A DNA stretch of 64,000 nt from Bacteroidaceae bacterium. GTDB taxonomy: Bacteria; Bacteroidota; Bacteroidia; Bacteroidales; Bacteroidaceae. The notes beneath the pieces are model-generated. The model had not been told where the DNA came from. It was given only the letters and a program-made list of their open reading frames with translations, and made no database searches. This document shows, piece by piece, positions 51,511 to 61,034 of the stretch. How positions within the stretch are numbered: position 1 is the stretch's first letter; each line of letters opens with the position of its first letter. Where the stretch lies: NCBI GenBank assembly GCA_017466065.1, contig JAFTUV010000009.1, positions 1 to 64,000 on the forward strand. The letters run 5' to 3'. Position numbers and translations under genes: made by a program.

Positions 51511-53079
51511 ATGATTAAAAAATTCGATTTTCTGGTCATCGGTTCCGGAATTGCCGGAATGAGTTACGCACTTAAAGTTGCCGACAAAGGCACTGTTGCC
51601 ATTGTATGCAAGACAACACTCGAAGATGCAAACACCTACTTTGCACAAGGAGGCGTAGCATCGGTAACAAACCTTGCTGTCGATAATTTTGAGAAACACA
51701 TAGAAGACACGATGATTGCCGGCGACTGGATAAGCGACCGGGAAGCCGTTGAGAAAGTAGTGCGCGAAGCACCCTCGCAAATTCAGGCACTCATAGACTG
51801 GGGAGTGAGTTTCGACAAGAACGAAAAAGGAGAATTCGACCTTCACCGCGAAGGCGGTCACTCCGAATTTCGCATTCTGCACCACGCCGACAATACCGGT
51901 GCCGAAATTCAAGAGTCGCTCATACGCGCTGTGCGCAAACACCCCAATATAACCATTCTCGACAACCATTTTGCCATCGAGATTCTCACACAGCACCATT
52001 TGGGCGTTACCGTAACCCGACAGACACCCGACATTGAATGTTTCGGCGCATACGTCCTCGACATTGCCACGAACCAAGTGCACACCTTTTTGAGCCGTGT
52101 GACACTGATGGCAACAGGCGGATGCGGTGCAGTATACAAAACCACCACCAACCCGTTGGTGGCAACAGGCGACGGCATTGCAATGGTCTATCGCGCAAAG
52201 GGCACGGTAAAAGATATGGAATTTGTGCAGTTCCACCCCACGGCACTCTACAACCCCGGCGACCGTCCCTCTTTCCTGATAACCGAGGCTATGCGTGGCT
52301 ACGGCGGCATACTCCGCACCATCGACGGCAAGGAGTTTATGCACAAATACGACCCACGCCTCTCGCTCGCTCCACGCGACATTGTGGCACGCGCCATTGA
52401 TAATGAAATGAAGACCCGAGGCGACGACCACGTTTACCTCGATGTTACGCACAAAGACCCCGAAGAGACAAAGAAACACTTTCCCAACATATATGAGAAG
52501 TGCCTCTCGCTCGGGATAGACATCACCAAAGACTACATTCCCGTTGCACCGGCAGCCCACTATCTTTGCGGAGGCATCAAGGTGGACCTTAATGCCGTTT
52601 CGAGCATACATCGCCTATATGCCGTGGGAGAATGTTCCTGCACCGGCCTGCACGGAGGCAACCGCCTTGCCAGCAATTCACTGATAGAGGCTGTGGTATA
52701 TGCCGATGCGGCCGCAAAGCACTCGGTCGCCCATCTGCACGAGTATGACTTTAACGACCACATTCCCGAGTGGAACGACGAAGGAACCAAAATGAACGAG
52801 GAGATGGTTCTTATTTCGCAGGATATAAAGGAGGTAGGGCAAATTATGAGCACATACGTTGGCATTGTGCGCACCGACCTGCGACTCAAACGTGCTTGGC
52901 AACGCCTCGACCTGCTCTATGAAGAGACCGAGGAACTGTTCAAGCAGAGTATCGTGAGCCGTGAGCTATGTGAGTTGCGCAACATAATAAACGTAGGCTA
53001 TCTGATAATGCGTCAGGCAATGGAACGCAAAGAGAGCCGCGGCCTGCACTACAACGCCGACCATCCAAAAAAAGGTTGA
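51511..53079 (+). CDS. nadB: L-aspartate oxidase NadB
   Basis: A flavoenzyme that oxidises L-aspartate to iminoaspartate, the first step of de novo NAD synthesis. The 522-residue protein has the FAD-binding start DFLVIGSGIAGMSYAL, the HREGGHSEFRILHH segment, the VQFHPTAL region, and the GGNRLASNSLIEA motif near the C-terminal part of the flavin domain. A C-terminal helical domain ends the protein. nadA and nadC are not adjacent. A structured leader precedes it. Confidence 0.97.
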   Translation: MIKKFDFLVIGSGIAGMSYALKVADKGTVAIVCKTTLEDANTYFAQGGVASVTNLAVDNFEKHIEDTMIAGDWISDREAVEKVVREAPSQIQALIDWGVSFDKNEKGEFDLHREGGHSEFRILHHADNTGAEIQESLIRAVRKHPNITILDNHFAIEILTQHHLGVTVTRQTPDIECFGAYVLDIATNQVHTFLSRVTLMATGGCGAVYKTTTNPLVATGDGIAMVYRAKGTVKDMEFVQFHPTALYNPGDRPSFLITEAMRGYGGILRTIDGKEFMHKYDPRLSLAPRDIVARAIDNEMKTRGDDHVYLDVTHKDPEETKKHFPNIYEKCLSLGIDITKDYIPVAPAAHYLCGGIKVDLNAVSSIHRLYAVGECSCTGLHGGNRLASNSLIEAVVYADAAAKHSVAHLHEYDFNDHIPEWNDEGTKMNEEMVLISQDIKEVGQIMSTYVGIVRTDLRLKRAWQRLDLLYEETEELFKQSIVSRELCELRNIINVGYLIMRQAMERKESRGLHYNADHPKKG

Positions 53080-53158
53080 ATTTTATATCGCAACAGATAG
53101 AATTCGTATGGTTATTCCCTCAATGTCTGAGAGTGACCAACCAACAAAGAGAAGTTCT

Positions 53159-53196
53159 TTTAATCGGCACGGCAATCAATTGCCGTGCCGATTAAA
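53159..53196. terminator. Terminator after nadB
   Basis: An 18-bp perfect stem (53159-53176 with 53179-53196) with a minimal loop and A/T-rich ends. Confidence 0.88.
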
Positions 53197-53236
53197 TATA
53201 GATATATTTACTTTTCAAAAATAGCCACCATTTATA

Positions 53237-53267
53237 TTGTAAAATCGCACAAAAAAAGCTATCTTCG
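53237..53267 (+). promoter_or_regulatory. purH promoter (TATCTTCG -7 box)
   Basis: TTG (53237-53239), 20 nt and TATCTTCG (53260-53267). The leader of about 75 nt contains one hairpin (CTCT-C-CGGC with GCCG-AGAG, 53286-53306). I do not see a purine riboswitch. Confidence 0.6.
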
Positions 53268-53347
53268 CGAGAAAATAACAACGCTCTCTCCGGCCCTTGC
53301 CGAGAGTAGCTTCAAACGCAAAATATCAACAAATTATATTCGCTAAT

Positions 53348-54871
53348 ATGTCAACAAAAAGAATTAAATCGGCATTGGTATCCGTTTTTCACAAGGACGG
53401 ATTGGATGAAATTATCAAGCTCCTGCACGCCGAAGGAGTACAACTGATTTCAACAGGAGGTACACAGAACTTCATAGAGTCGCTCGGCATTCCCTGCACT
53501 GCGGTTGAGAGCCTCACAGGCTACCCTTCCATTCTTGGCGGTCGCGTGAAGACCCTTCACCCCAAAGTATTCGGTGGCATCTTGGGCCGTCGCGACAATG
53601 AGAAAGACCAGCAACAGATGCAGGAGTATGAAATTCCCGCCATCGACCTTGTCATTGTAGACCTCTACCCCTTTGAGCAGACTGTTGCATCGGGTGCTCC
53701 CGAAGCCGATATTATCGAGAAGATTGATATAGGCGGAATTTCGCTCATACGCGGTGCCGCAAAGAACTTCAACGACGTGGTTATCGTTGCCAGCAAGGCA
53801 CAATACAAGCCCTTGCTCGACATTCTGCAAAACAACGGTGCCGCTACCACACTCGAAGAGCGTCGCTTCTTTGCGCGTGAGGCATTTGCAGTATCATCGT
53901 CCTACGACTCGGCTATCTTCAACTATTTCGACAAGGAGGAGAAGAGCGCGTTCCGCTGTGCAAAGGATTGCCCAATGTCGTTGCGCTACGGCGAGAACCC
54001 CCACCAGAAGGGTGCTTTCTATGGCGACTTCAACAAAATCTTCAACCAGATTCACGGCAAGGAGATTTCCTACAACAACCTGCTCGATATAAACGCCGCC
54101 GTTGAGCTTATTGGCGACTTTGCAGGCGAAACTACATTTGCCATCCTCAAACACAACAACGCTTGCGGCCTTGCGTCGCGCCCCACACTCTCCGAGGCTT
54201 GGGATGCCGCACTTGCCGGCGACCCTGTATCGGCATTCGGTGGCGTGCTCATCGCAAATGCCATTGTGGACAAGGCTACCGCCGAGAAAATAAACGAAAT
54301 TTTCTTTGAGGTAATCATCGCCCCCGACTATGATATGGATGCTCTCGAAATTCTCACACAAAAGAAGAATAGAATCATTCTCGTTCAGAAGTCGACCGAA
54401 ATGCCTTCGCAGACTTATCGCAGCGTGCTGAATGGCGTGCTTGTTCAGGACCGCGACGAGAAGGTTGAAACTGCCGAGGACCTTAAAACCGTGTCACAGG
54501 CCGCTCCCACTGCCGATGAGATTGAGGATATGCTCTTTGCCAACAAGATTGTGAAGCACAGCAAGAGCAACGCGATTGTGCTCGCCAAAAACAAACAACT
54601 CATTGCAAGCGGCGTGGGACAGACCTCACGCGTCGATTCACTGCGCCACGCAATCGAGAAGGCCGGTAATTTCGGTTTCTCCTTGCAAGGCAGCGTAATG
54701 GCCAGCGATGCATTCTTCCCCTTCCCCGATTGTGTGCAGATAGCTCACGAGGCAGGCGTTACCGCCGTAATACACCCGGGAGGTTCCATTCGCGACAAGG
54801 AGTCGGTGGAGTATTGCGACGCAAACGGAGTTTCGATGGTTATTACAGGCTTCCGCCATTTTAAACATTAA
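53348..54871 (+). CDS. purH: Bifunctional AICAR formyltransferase/IMP cyclohydrolase
   Basis: Catalyses the last two steps of IMP synthesis. The ATG at 53348 gives 507 residues, the usual size, starting MSTKRIKSALVSVFHK. The IMP cyclohydrolase domain fills about residues 1-195 (STGGTQNFIES, GGRVKTLHPKVFGGIL). The formyltransferase domain follows (SLRYGENPHQKGAFYG, KHNNACGLAS, and the C-terminal FPFPDCVQIAHEAG). The frame is open upstream to 53297, but that part lies in the leader. The mreB gene follows after 25 nt. Confidence 0.97.
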   Translation: MSTKRIKSALVSVFHKDGLDEIIKLLHAEGVQLISTGGTQNFIESLGIPCTAVESLTGYPSILGGRVKTLHPKVFGGILGRRDNEKDQQQMQEYEIPAIDLVIVDLYPFEQTVASGAPEADIIEKIDIGGISLIRGAAKNFNDVVIVASKAQYKPLLDILQNNGAATTLEERRFFAREAFAVSSSYDSAIFNYFDKEEKSAFRCAKDCPMSLRYGENPHQKGAFYGDFNKIFNQIHGKEISYNNLLDINAAVELIGDFAGETTFAILKHNNACGLASRPTLSEAWDAALAGDPVSAFGGVLIANAIVDKATAEKINEIFFEVIIAPDYDMDALEILTQKKNRIILVQKSTEMPSQTYRSVLNGVLVQDRDEKVETAEDLKTVSQAAPTADEIEDMLFANKIVKHSKSNAIVLAKNKQLIASGVGQTSRVDSLRHAIEKAGNFGFSLQGSVMASDAFFPFPDCVQIAHEAGVTAVIHPGGSIRDKESVEYCDANGVSMVITGFRHFKH

Positions 54872-54896
54872 TTAACCCCTAAAAAACTTTTGAAGA

Positions 54897-55913
54897 ATGG
54901 GACTCTTTTCATTCACACAAGATGTTGCTATTGACCTTGGCACCGCCAACACCATAATCTCCTATAATGGAAAGATTGTTGTCGATGAGCCATCGGTGGT
55001 GGCAATCGACGGCCAGAAGAAAATGATGGCCGTGGGCGAGCGTGCCAAACAGATGCACGAAAAAACAAACCCCAACATACAGACCATACGCCCTTTGCGC
55101 GACGGTGTAATTGCCGACTTCTACGCCTGCGAAATGATGATGCGCGGCCTCATAGAGAAGGTAAATATGGGCAGCAAGCTGTTCACCCCCTCGTTGCGTA
55201 TGGTAATTGGCGTTCCCTACGGTTCGACCGAGGTTGAGCTTCGTGCTGTACGCGACTCGGCCGAGCACGCCGGCGGACGCGATGTTTACCTCATTTACGA
55301 GCCTATGGCATCGGCACTCGGAATAGGACTCGATGTTCTTGCACCCGAAGGAAATATGGTTGTAGACATAGGTGGTGGTTCTACCGAAATTGCTGTAATC
55401 TCGTTGGGAGGCATCGTTTCAAACGGTTCACTGCGCACTGCCGGTGACGACTTTACAGCCGACATTCAGGAGTATATGAGCCGTCAGCACAACGTTCGTG
55501 TCAGCGAGCGTATGGCCGAGCGCATCAAGATACACGTCGGCTCGGCACTTACCGACCTTGGCGACGAGGCACCGCAGGACTACATTGTACACGGCCCCAA
55601 CCGCATAACAGCAATGCCCATCGAGGTTCCCGTATGCTATCAGGAGATTGCACACTGCATCGACAAGTCGATTATGAAGATTGAGAATGCCATAATAAGC
55701 GCATTGGAGGCAACACCCCCCGAACTTTATGCCGACATTGTGCACAACGGCATTTATCTTGCCGGTGGCGGTGCCCTGTTGCGCGGCCTCGACAAACGTT
55801 TGGAGAACAAGATTAACATCCCCTTCCACATTGCCGAGAACCCCCTCTACTGCGTGGCAAAGGGCACAGCTCTTGCACTCAACGACCTCAATTACCCGTT
55901 CCTGATGCGATAA
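54897..55913 (+). CDS. mreB: Rod shape-determining protein MreB
   Basis: Actin-like cytoskeletal protein that guides the elongasome under the membrane. The 338-residue protein has the phosphate 1 loop DLGTANTIIS, the phosphate 2 loop VVDIGGGSTEIAVIS and the adenosine motif GIYLAGGGALLRGL. A hydrophobic N-terminus (GLFSFTQDVAI) may help membrane contact. First of five elongation genes in order mreB-mreC-mreD-mrdA-rodA. It begins 25 nt after purH with no terminator between, so read-through from purH is likely. Confidence 0.98.
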   Translation: MGLFSFTQDVAIDLGTANTIISYNGKIVVDEPSVVAIDGQKKMMAVGERAKQMHEKTNPNIQTIRPLRDGVIADFYACEMMMRGLIEKVNMGSKLFTPSLRMVIGVPYGSTEVELRAVRDSAEHAGGRDVYLIYEPMASALGIGLDVLAPEGNMVVDIGGGSTEIAVISLGGIVSNGSLRTAGDDFTADIQEYMSRQHNVRVSERMAERIKIHVGSALTDLGDEAPQDYIVHGPNRITAMPIEVPVCYQEIAHCIDKSIMKIENAIISALEATPPELYADIVHNGIYLAGGGALLRGLDKRLENKINIPFHIAENPLYCVAKGTALALNDLNYPFLMR

Positions 55914-55924
55914 AAGAGGCCGCC

Positions 55925-56767
55925 GTGCAAACACTGCTGAATTTCATAGTAAAGCATAACCACTGGTTCCTTTTCCTGCTACTGGAAGGAATCGGTGTTA
56001 TGCTTATTGTGCAATTCAACAACTACCAGAGTGCAACCGCATTTACATCGGCCAACCGGGCCGTGGGTGGAGTATTCGCCACAATAAGCGACATAAACAG
56101 TTACTTCAACCTGAAAAACGAGAATGAGAAACTGCTGCAACACAACCGCGAGCTAAACGAGCTTGTGGAACAGCTCAACGACAAGCTGTCGCTCGCAGCC
56201 GACAGCAGCACCATTGCCACTCTCACACAGAAGGGAGAGCGCGGGTTCACATACAACACCGCAACGGTTGTAAACAACTCTATCAACCGCGTAAACAACT
56301 ACATAACCCTCGACAAGGGCACCGCCGACGGCGTACTTCCCGAAATGGGAATTTTTTGCGACCAAGGAGTTGTGGGCATCATATACACCGCCTCGCAGCA
56401 CTACTCCGTGGCAATCCCCCTGCTCAACAGCAAGAGCAACATAAGCTGCCGCATAAAAGGAAGCGATAGTTTCAGCACTTTGCAATGGCGAGGAGGCGAC
56501 ACGATGCACTCCTACCTTGTGGACCTGCCGCGATATTCAAGATTGGGACAAGGCGACACGGTTGTCACAAGCGGATTTTCATCAATCTTCCCCAAGGATA
56601 TACCCATTGGCACCATTGAGACGATTGAAGACTCGGCCGACGGAATGTTCTATTGCGCAAAAATCAGATTATTTACCGATTTTTCGACATTAGACAGAGT
56701 ATATATTGTGGGCAACAAAGGTTACGAAGAGCAGAAGGCACTCGAAAAAAGCATCAACGACAAATGA
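55925..56767 (+). CDS. mreC: Rod shape-determining protein MreC
   Basis: A 280-residue elongasome protein with one N-terminal membrane helix (about 14-33), a coiled coil (about 60-100, NENEKLLQHNRELNELVEQL) and a periplasmic double beta-barrel domain containing the MGIFCDQGVVGIIYTAS segment. It links MreB to the PBP2-RodA synthase in other bacteria. The apparent start is a GTG at 55925, 11 nt after the mreB stop. The stop overlaps the mreD start (ATGA). Confidence 0.94.
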   Translation: MQTLLNFIVKHNHWFLFLLLEGIGVMLIVQFNNYQSATAFTSANRAVGGVFATISDINSYFNLKNENEKLLQHNRELNELVEQLNDKLSLAADSSTIATLTQKGERGFTYNTATVVNNSINRVNNYITLDKGTADGVLPEMGIFCDQGVVGIIYTASQHYSVAIPLLNSKSNISCRIKGSDSFSTLQWRGGDTMHSYLVDLPRYSRLGQGDTVVTSGFSSIFPKDIPIGTIETIEDSADGMFYCAKIRLFTDFSTLDRVYIVGNKGYEEQKALEKSINDK

Positions 56768-57267
56768 CAAGGGATATATTCATACGCATACGCAATTTCG
56801 CAATATTGGCACTCATACAGGCACTGATATTCAGCCAGATACACCTGTTTGGCTATGCAACCGCGCACATATATCTCATATACCTGCTTAAACTGCCCCG
56901 TTTCACATCGCGCAACGAACTCCTTGTGTGGGCCTTCCTATGCGGGCTGGTAATAGACATTTTCGGGAACACCCCCGGAATAAACGCCTGTGCAGCAACG
57001 GCAATGGCGTTTACCCGCAACTATCTGCTCGACGCATTCACTCCGAAAGGAAATGCCGATGATTTTGTGCCGGGAGCACACACAATAGGATGGGGCGGAT
57101 ACACCACATACGCCCTCTTCAACCTGCTGCTATTCTATTCTGTACTGTACCTATTGGAGCTGTTCACCATACACTACCCCTTAACACTGCTCATAAGCAT
57201 AATAAGCAGCACGGCACTTACAATGCCATTCATTCTTGTCCTCGAATGTTTCACCCACAAGAGATAA
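56764..57267 (+). CDS. mreD: Rod shape-determining protein MreD
   Basis: A 167-residue integral membrane protein with about five hydrophobic helices, as expected for MreD. The ATG at 56764 overlaps the mreC stop, which shows coupling; the frame extends upstream inside mreC but that part is not MreD-like. Sequence identity between MreD proteins is low, so the assignment depends on topology, size and position between mreC and mrdA. Confidence 0.9.
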   Translation: MTRDIFIRIRNFAILALIQALIFSQIHLFGYATAHIYLIYLLKLPRFTSRNELLVWAFLCGLVIDIFGNTPGINACAATAMAFTRNYLLDAFTPKGNADDFVPGAHTIGWGGYTTYALFNLLLFYSVLYLLELFTIHYPLTLLISIISSTALTMPFILVLECFTHKR

Positions 57268-57273
57268 GCGAGG

Positions 57274-59118
57274 ATGAACATACACAGATACGACAAACGT
57301 AAATACATTCTTGCAGGAACTGTACTCCTTGTGATGCTCATATACATCATACAGCTCTTCAACCTGCAAATATTGAGCGAGCAGTATAAGTCGAAAGCCG
57401 ACAGCAACGCATTCTACAAAAAGACGCTCTACCCCGCCCGTGGCCTTATGTACGACCGCAACGGCAAGCTGCTCGTATATAACCGCCCGGCCTACGACAT
57501 TACCTTTGTTCCGCGCGAAACAAAAAACATCGACACGCTGGAACTATGCAAGGCTCTGAATATCACACGCGAGGAGTTCGATGCAAGAATGCAGCGAATA
57601 CGCAACCGCCGCTATAATCCCGGCTATTCGACATACACCGAACAGGCATTCATAACACAGCTGCCGGCCGAAGAGTTTGCACAATTCCAAGAAAAAATGT
57701 TCCGCTTTCCGGGATTCTATGTGCGCAAACGCTCTATACGCCAATATACCTACGGAGTAGGCGGCGTGCTGTTTGGCGACATTGGCGAGGTTTCACAAAA
57801 GAAAATCGACAAAGACCCTTATTACACCCGTGGCGACTACATTGGGACGCAGGGGCTCGAAGCCTCGTACGAAGAGGTGCTGCGCGGAGAAAAAGGAACC
57901 GAAACACTCCTGCGCGATGCGTACGGCCGCATACAAGGAAGCTACCGCGACGGAGCATTGGACACCCTGCCTGTGCGAGGGAAGGACATAACTCTGGGGC
58001 TCGACATTGAGCTGCAACAGCTGGGCGAACGGTTAATGAAGAACAAAATAGGAAGCATCGTAGCCATAGAGCCCGAAACGGGAGAGATACTCTGTATGGT
58101 ATCTTCGCCCTCCTACGACCCCCGTCTGCTCACCGGACGAGCCCGAGGAGCCAACCACAAGGCCCTCTCACAGGACAAGCAGAAGCCGTTGCTTAACCGT
58201 GCGATAATGGGAACATACCCTCCCGGCTCCACCTTCAAGACCTCACAGGCTCTCACATTCTTACAGGAAGGGATAATCACCCCGCAAACAGCATTCCCTT
58301 GCAGCAACGGATTCCGCTTCAAGAATTTCAAGCTCGGGTGCCACCCGCACTCCTCGCCCACGCCATTAGTGCCGGCCATTGCAACATCGTGCAACGCCTA
58401 CTTCTGCTGGGGGCTCCACCGTATGTTCGGCTCCGACAAGTACCGTTCCACACAAGAGGCAATGGACAAATGGCGCGACTATATGGTGTCTATGGGCTTT
58501 GGCTACAAGCTGGGCATAGACCTCCCCGGCGAGGTGCGGGGAATGATTCCAAACGCAAAATATTACGATTCTCACTACGGCAAGCATTGGAAGGCCACCA
58601 CGGTAGTGAGTATCTCCATCGGACAGGGCGAGGTTACACTCACCCCATTGCAGATTGCCAATCTGGGAGCAACCATTGCCAACCGCGGAAAGTACATCAC
58701 CCCTCATCTGGTGAGCAAAATTGAAAACGACACCCTGCCAAGCATCTACCGCACAAGCAAGCAAAGCCTTGCCGGCAAAGAGGCCTACGAAAATGTTGTG
58801 GCAGGAATGCGACAAGCCGTGCTCAACGGAACCTGTCGCGCTGCCGACATTCCCGGCTGGGAGGTGTGCGGAAAGACCGGAACAGCACAGAACCGAGGAA
58901 AAGACCACTCCGCATTTATGGGCTTTGCCCCAATGAACAACCCCAAGATTGCCATTGCCGTATATGTGGAGAATGGAGGCTTCGGTGCCACATACGGCGT
59001 GCCCATAGGTGCCCTTATTATGGAACAATACCTCAATGGCAAGTTAAGCGAGGCAAGCGAGGAGAAAGCAAAAGCAATAGAAGAGAGAGTTATTTACTAT
59101 GGAACGGACGAGAGGTAA
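57274..59118 (+). CDS. mrdA: Penicillin-binding protein 2 (transpeptidase of elongation)
   Basis: A 614-residue class B PBP that cross-links peptidoglycan during cell elongation with RodA. It has a single N-terminal helix (about 10-32), a dimerisation/pedestal domain, and the transpeptidase domain with S319-x-x-K322 (STFK), S372-x-N374 (SCN) and K534-T-G-T537. The length fits PBP2 and not PBP3. It starts 6 nt after mreD and its end overlaps the rodA start by 20 nt. Confidence 0.97.
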   Translation: MNIHRYDKRKYILAGTVLLVMLIYIIQLFNLQILSEQYKSKADSNAFYKKTLYPARGLMYDRNGKLLVYNRPAYDITFVPRETKNIDTLELCKALNITREEFDARMQRIRNRRYNPGYSTYTEQAFITQLPAEEFAQFQEKMFRFPGFYVRKRSIRQYTYGVGGVLFGDIGEVSQKKIDKDPYYTRGDYIGTQGLEASYEEVLRGEKGTETLLRDAYGRIQGSYRDGALDTLPVRGKDITLGLDIELQQLGERLMKNKIGSIVAIEPETGEILCMVSSPSYDPRLLTGRARGANHKALSQDKQKPLLNRAIMGTYPPGSTFKTSQALTFLQEGIITPQTAFPCSNGFRFKNFKLGCHPHSSPTPLVPAIATSCNAYFCWGLHRMFGSDKYRSTQEAMDKWRDYMVSMGFGYKLGIDLPGEVRGMIPNAKYYDSHYGKHWKATTVVSISIGQGEVTLTPLQIANLGATIANRGKYITPHLVSKIENDTLPSIYRTSKQSLAGKEAYENVVAGMRQAVLNGTCRAADIPGWEVCGKTGTAQNRGKDHSAFMGFAPMNNPKIAIAVYVENGGFGATYGVPIGALIMEQYLNGKLSEASEEKAKAIEERVIYYGTDER

Positions 59119-60565
59119 CATATTCAGTCGCATAGATTGGGTGCTTATATCACTATTCGCCATTTTGGCCATAATGGGGTGGATGAGTATCTGTGGAGCA
59201 AGTTACAGCTATATAGAGAGCGACTTTCTCGACTTTTTCGCATTGAGCGAAAGAACCGGCAAACAGGCTATGTGGATGGGAGTCTCTATTCTCGTGGGGG
59301 TGGTGCTGCTCTGTGTGGACAAGAACAGCTACAAAGACCTGTCGCCATTCATATACATAGGGGCCATACTGTTGGGAATTATAACCATATTCGTGGCACG
59401 CGACATAAAAGGCTCACGCTCGTGGTTGCCATTGGGCCCGTTCAGCCTGCAACCCGCCGAATTTATGAAGTTTGCCACCACCCTTGCGTTAGCCTCCATT
59501 ATGGGACGATACGGCTTCAACATCAAGGACAACAAGCAGTTCATAAAGTGCATAGGCATCATCCTGTTGCCTATGCTTGTGATTGTGGCACAGAAGGAAA
59601 CAGGCAGTGCCCTTGTCTATCTTGCCCTGTTTCTGGTGCTCTACCGCGAGGGAATGACCGGCATTGTATTGCTTATGGCAATAAGCGCAGTGGTCTATTT
59701 TGTTGTAGGCATAGGCTATGGTGAAACTCCTTCCGACACATTGTCGATAAACATCGGCCCCTATGCAGTTACACTGCTCGTTCAGGCATTCTCGCTTGCA
59801 ATGGTGAAATTCTGGTGCAAACACCACAGGACTTTCATCATACTGTTTGCCATAAATGCCGGAGTGAGCCTTCTCGCCTACTGGATTGCTGTTTATCTTA
59901 TAGCATTCAACATTATGGTGGTGCAGTATCTGTTACTCGCATTCAATATATGCTATCTGCTCATTCAGGCCCGCTTGAACAAAGAGAACCGCAACATCTG
60001 GGTAGCAGCCTACATAATTGGTGCATTGGCCTTTTTCGGCTCTTGCGAATATGTGATGCACAATGTGCTGAAAGCGCACCAACGGGTGCGCATAGAGGTT
60101 CTTTTGGGACTTAAAGAGGACCTTTCGGGTGCCGGATACAATGTACACCAATCTAAAATAGCCATAGGCTCGGGAGGATTTTTTGGGAAAGGCTTTCTCA
60201 ACGGCACACAGACCAAACTGAAATATGTGCCCGAGCAGGACACCGATTTTATATTCTGCACCATAGGCGAGGAACAGGGCTTTTTCGGGTCGAGTGCCGT
60301 ACTGATTATATTTGCACTCTTTATTTTAAGGCTCATTGCCATTGCCGAAAGGCAGAACGATATTTTCGGGCGGGTTTACGGATACGCGCTCGCTTCAATC
60401 TTCTTCTTTCACTTTACCATAAACATCGGGATGGTGCTTGGAATTATGCCTGTGATAGGAATTCCGTTGCCGTTTTTCAGTTACGGCGGTTCATCGTTCC
60501 TTGGCTTTTCCATTCTGCTGTTTACTTTCCTGCGGATAGATGCCGACAGGGAGGCCCGAGCCTGA
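59099..60565 (+). CDS. rodA: Rod shape-determining protein RodA (SEDS glycosyltransferase)
   Basis: A 488-residue SEDS protein that polymerises lipid II during elongation. It has about ten or more hydrophobic helices, the QPAEFMKFATTLALA motif, GSALVYLALFLVLYREG in the middle, and the DTDFIFCTIGEEQGFFG and PVIGIPLPFFSYGGSSFLG segments near the end. An insertion around residues 200-310 makes it longer than the E. coli protein. It ends by overlapping the convergent gldH gene by 44 nt. Confidence 0.96.
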   Translation: MERTRGNIFSRIDWVLISLFAILAIMGWMSICGASYSYIESDFLDFFALSERTGKQAMWMGVSILVGVVLLCVDKNSYKDLSPFIYIGAILLGIITIFVARDIKGSRSWLPLGPFSLQPAEFMKFATTLALASIMGRYGFNIKDNKQFIKCIGIILLPMLVIVAQKETGSALVYLALFLVLYREGMTGIVLLMAISAVVYFVVGIGYGETPSDTLSINIGPYAVTLLVQAFSLAMVKFWCKHHRTFIILFAINAGVSLLAYWIAVYLIAFNIMVVQYLLLAFNICYLLIQARLNKENRNIWVAAYIIGALAFFGSCEYVMHNVLKAHQRVRIEVLLGLKEDLSGAGYNVHQSKIAIGSGGFFGKGFLNGTQTKLKYVPEQDTDFIFCTIGEEQGFFGSSAVLIIFALFILRLIAIAERQNDIFGRVYGYALASIFFFHFTINIGMVLGIMPVIGIPLPFFSYGGSSFLGFSILLFTFLRIDADREARA

Positions 60566-61034
60566 TTCCGACATCATATATTCCGTGCAACAGAGTGTCG
60601 TTCATCAAATGAGTGAGGCGCACTTCAAATGGGGTATATGATGGGATTTTCAACGACGCCGCATAGTGCTCCGACTGATAAAGTATGCCCGCCGTAACAC
60701 CATTCTGCCGGCCGTCATTGTCGTATATGGCACAACACACAGTGTCGCGCAAGAACAGATAAGCAGAGTCGGCAGAGAGCACCTCCACCTGCAACCATAA
60801 ATCCTTATACGGATAAGCTGCACTGCAACGTACTTCTGCAAAAAGCCCTATGGGAGAGGTTGTTTCATATAAAAGACTATCAAAGAAGAGGATAGTATCG
60901 CCTTTGTGCCACACTCCTCCCGTCGAGCGGTAGGAGTGCACCAGCGAGCCGTCGCACGAGGGCAACAACAACACTGCCGCCAAAAGCAGCAGCAACGCTC
61001 TACCCTTGTTTCTGAGATTTTTCTCCCTTGCCAT
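60522..61034 (-). CDS. gldH: Gliding motility-type lipoprotein GldH
   Basis: A 170-residue lipoprotein. The signal peptide has a hydrophobic stretch (ALLLLLAAVLLLPSC) with the lipid cysteine near residue 27. The mature domain, with SYRSTGGVWHKGDTILF and a beta-rich remainder, fits GldH, which is conserved in non-gliding Bacteroidales too. GldH is not a core type IX secretion component, and its role is poorly understood. I chose the ATG at 61034; the frame is open to 61103 but that part lies inside ricT. It overlaps ricT by 35 nt and convergent rodA by 44 nt. Confidence 0.87.
   Translation of the reverse strand: MAREKNLRNKGRALLLLLAAVLLLPSCDGSLVHSYRSTGGVWHKGDTILFFDSLLYETTSPIGLFAEVRCSAAYPYKDLWLQVEVLSADSAYLFLRDTVCCAIYDNDGRQNGVTAGILYQSEHYAASLKIPSYTPFEVRLTHLMNDTLLHGIYDVGIRLGPPCRHLSAGK

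Noticed and set aside
51409..52611. 400-codon frame antisense to nadB
   Set aside because: nadB is certain on the plus strand. The antisense frame has shadow-type composition and runs through the nadB leader.
53268..53347. Purine or folate riboswitch before purH
   Set aside because: Only one small hairpin (53286-53306); none of the conserved junction bases of those classes.
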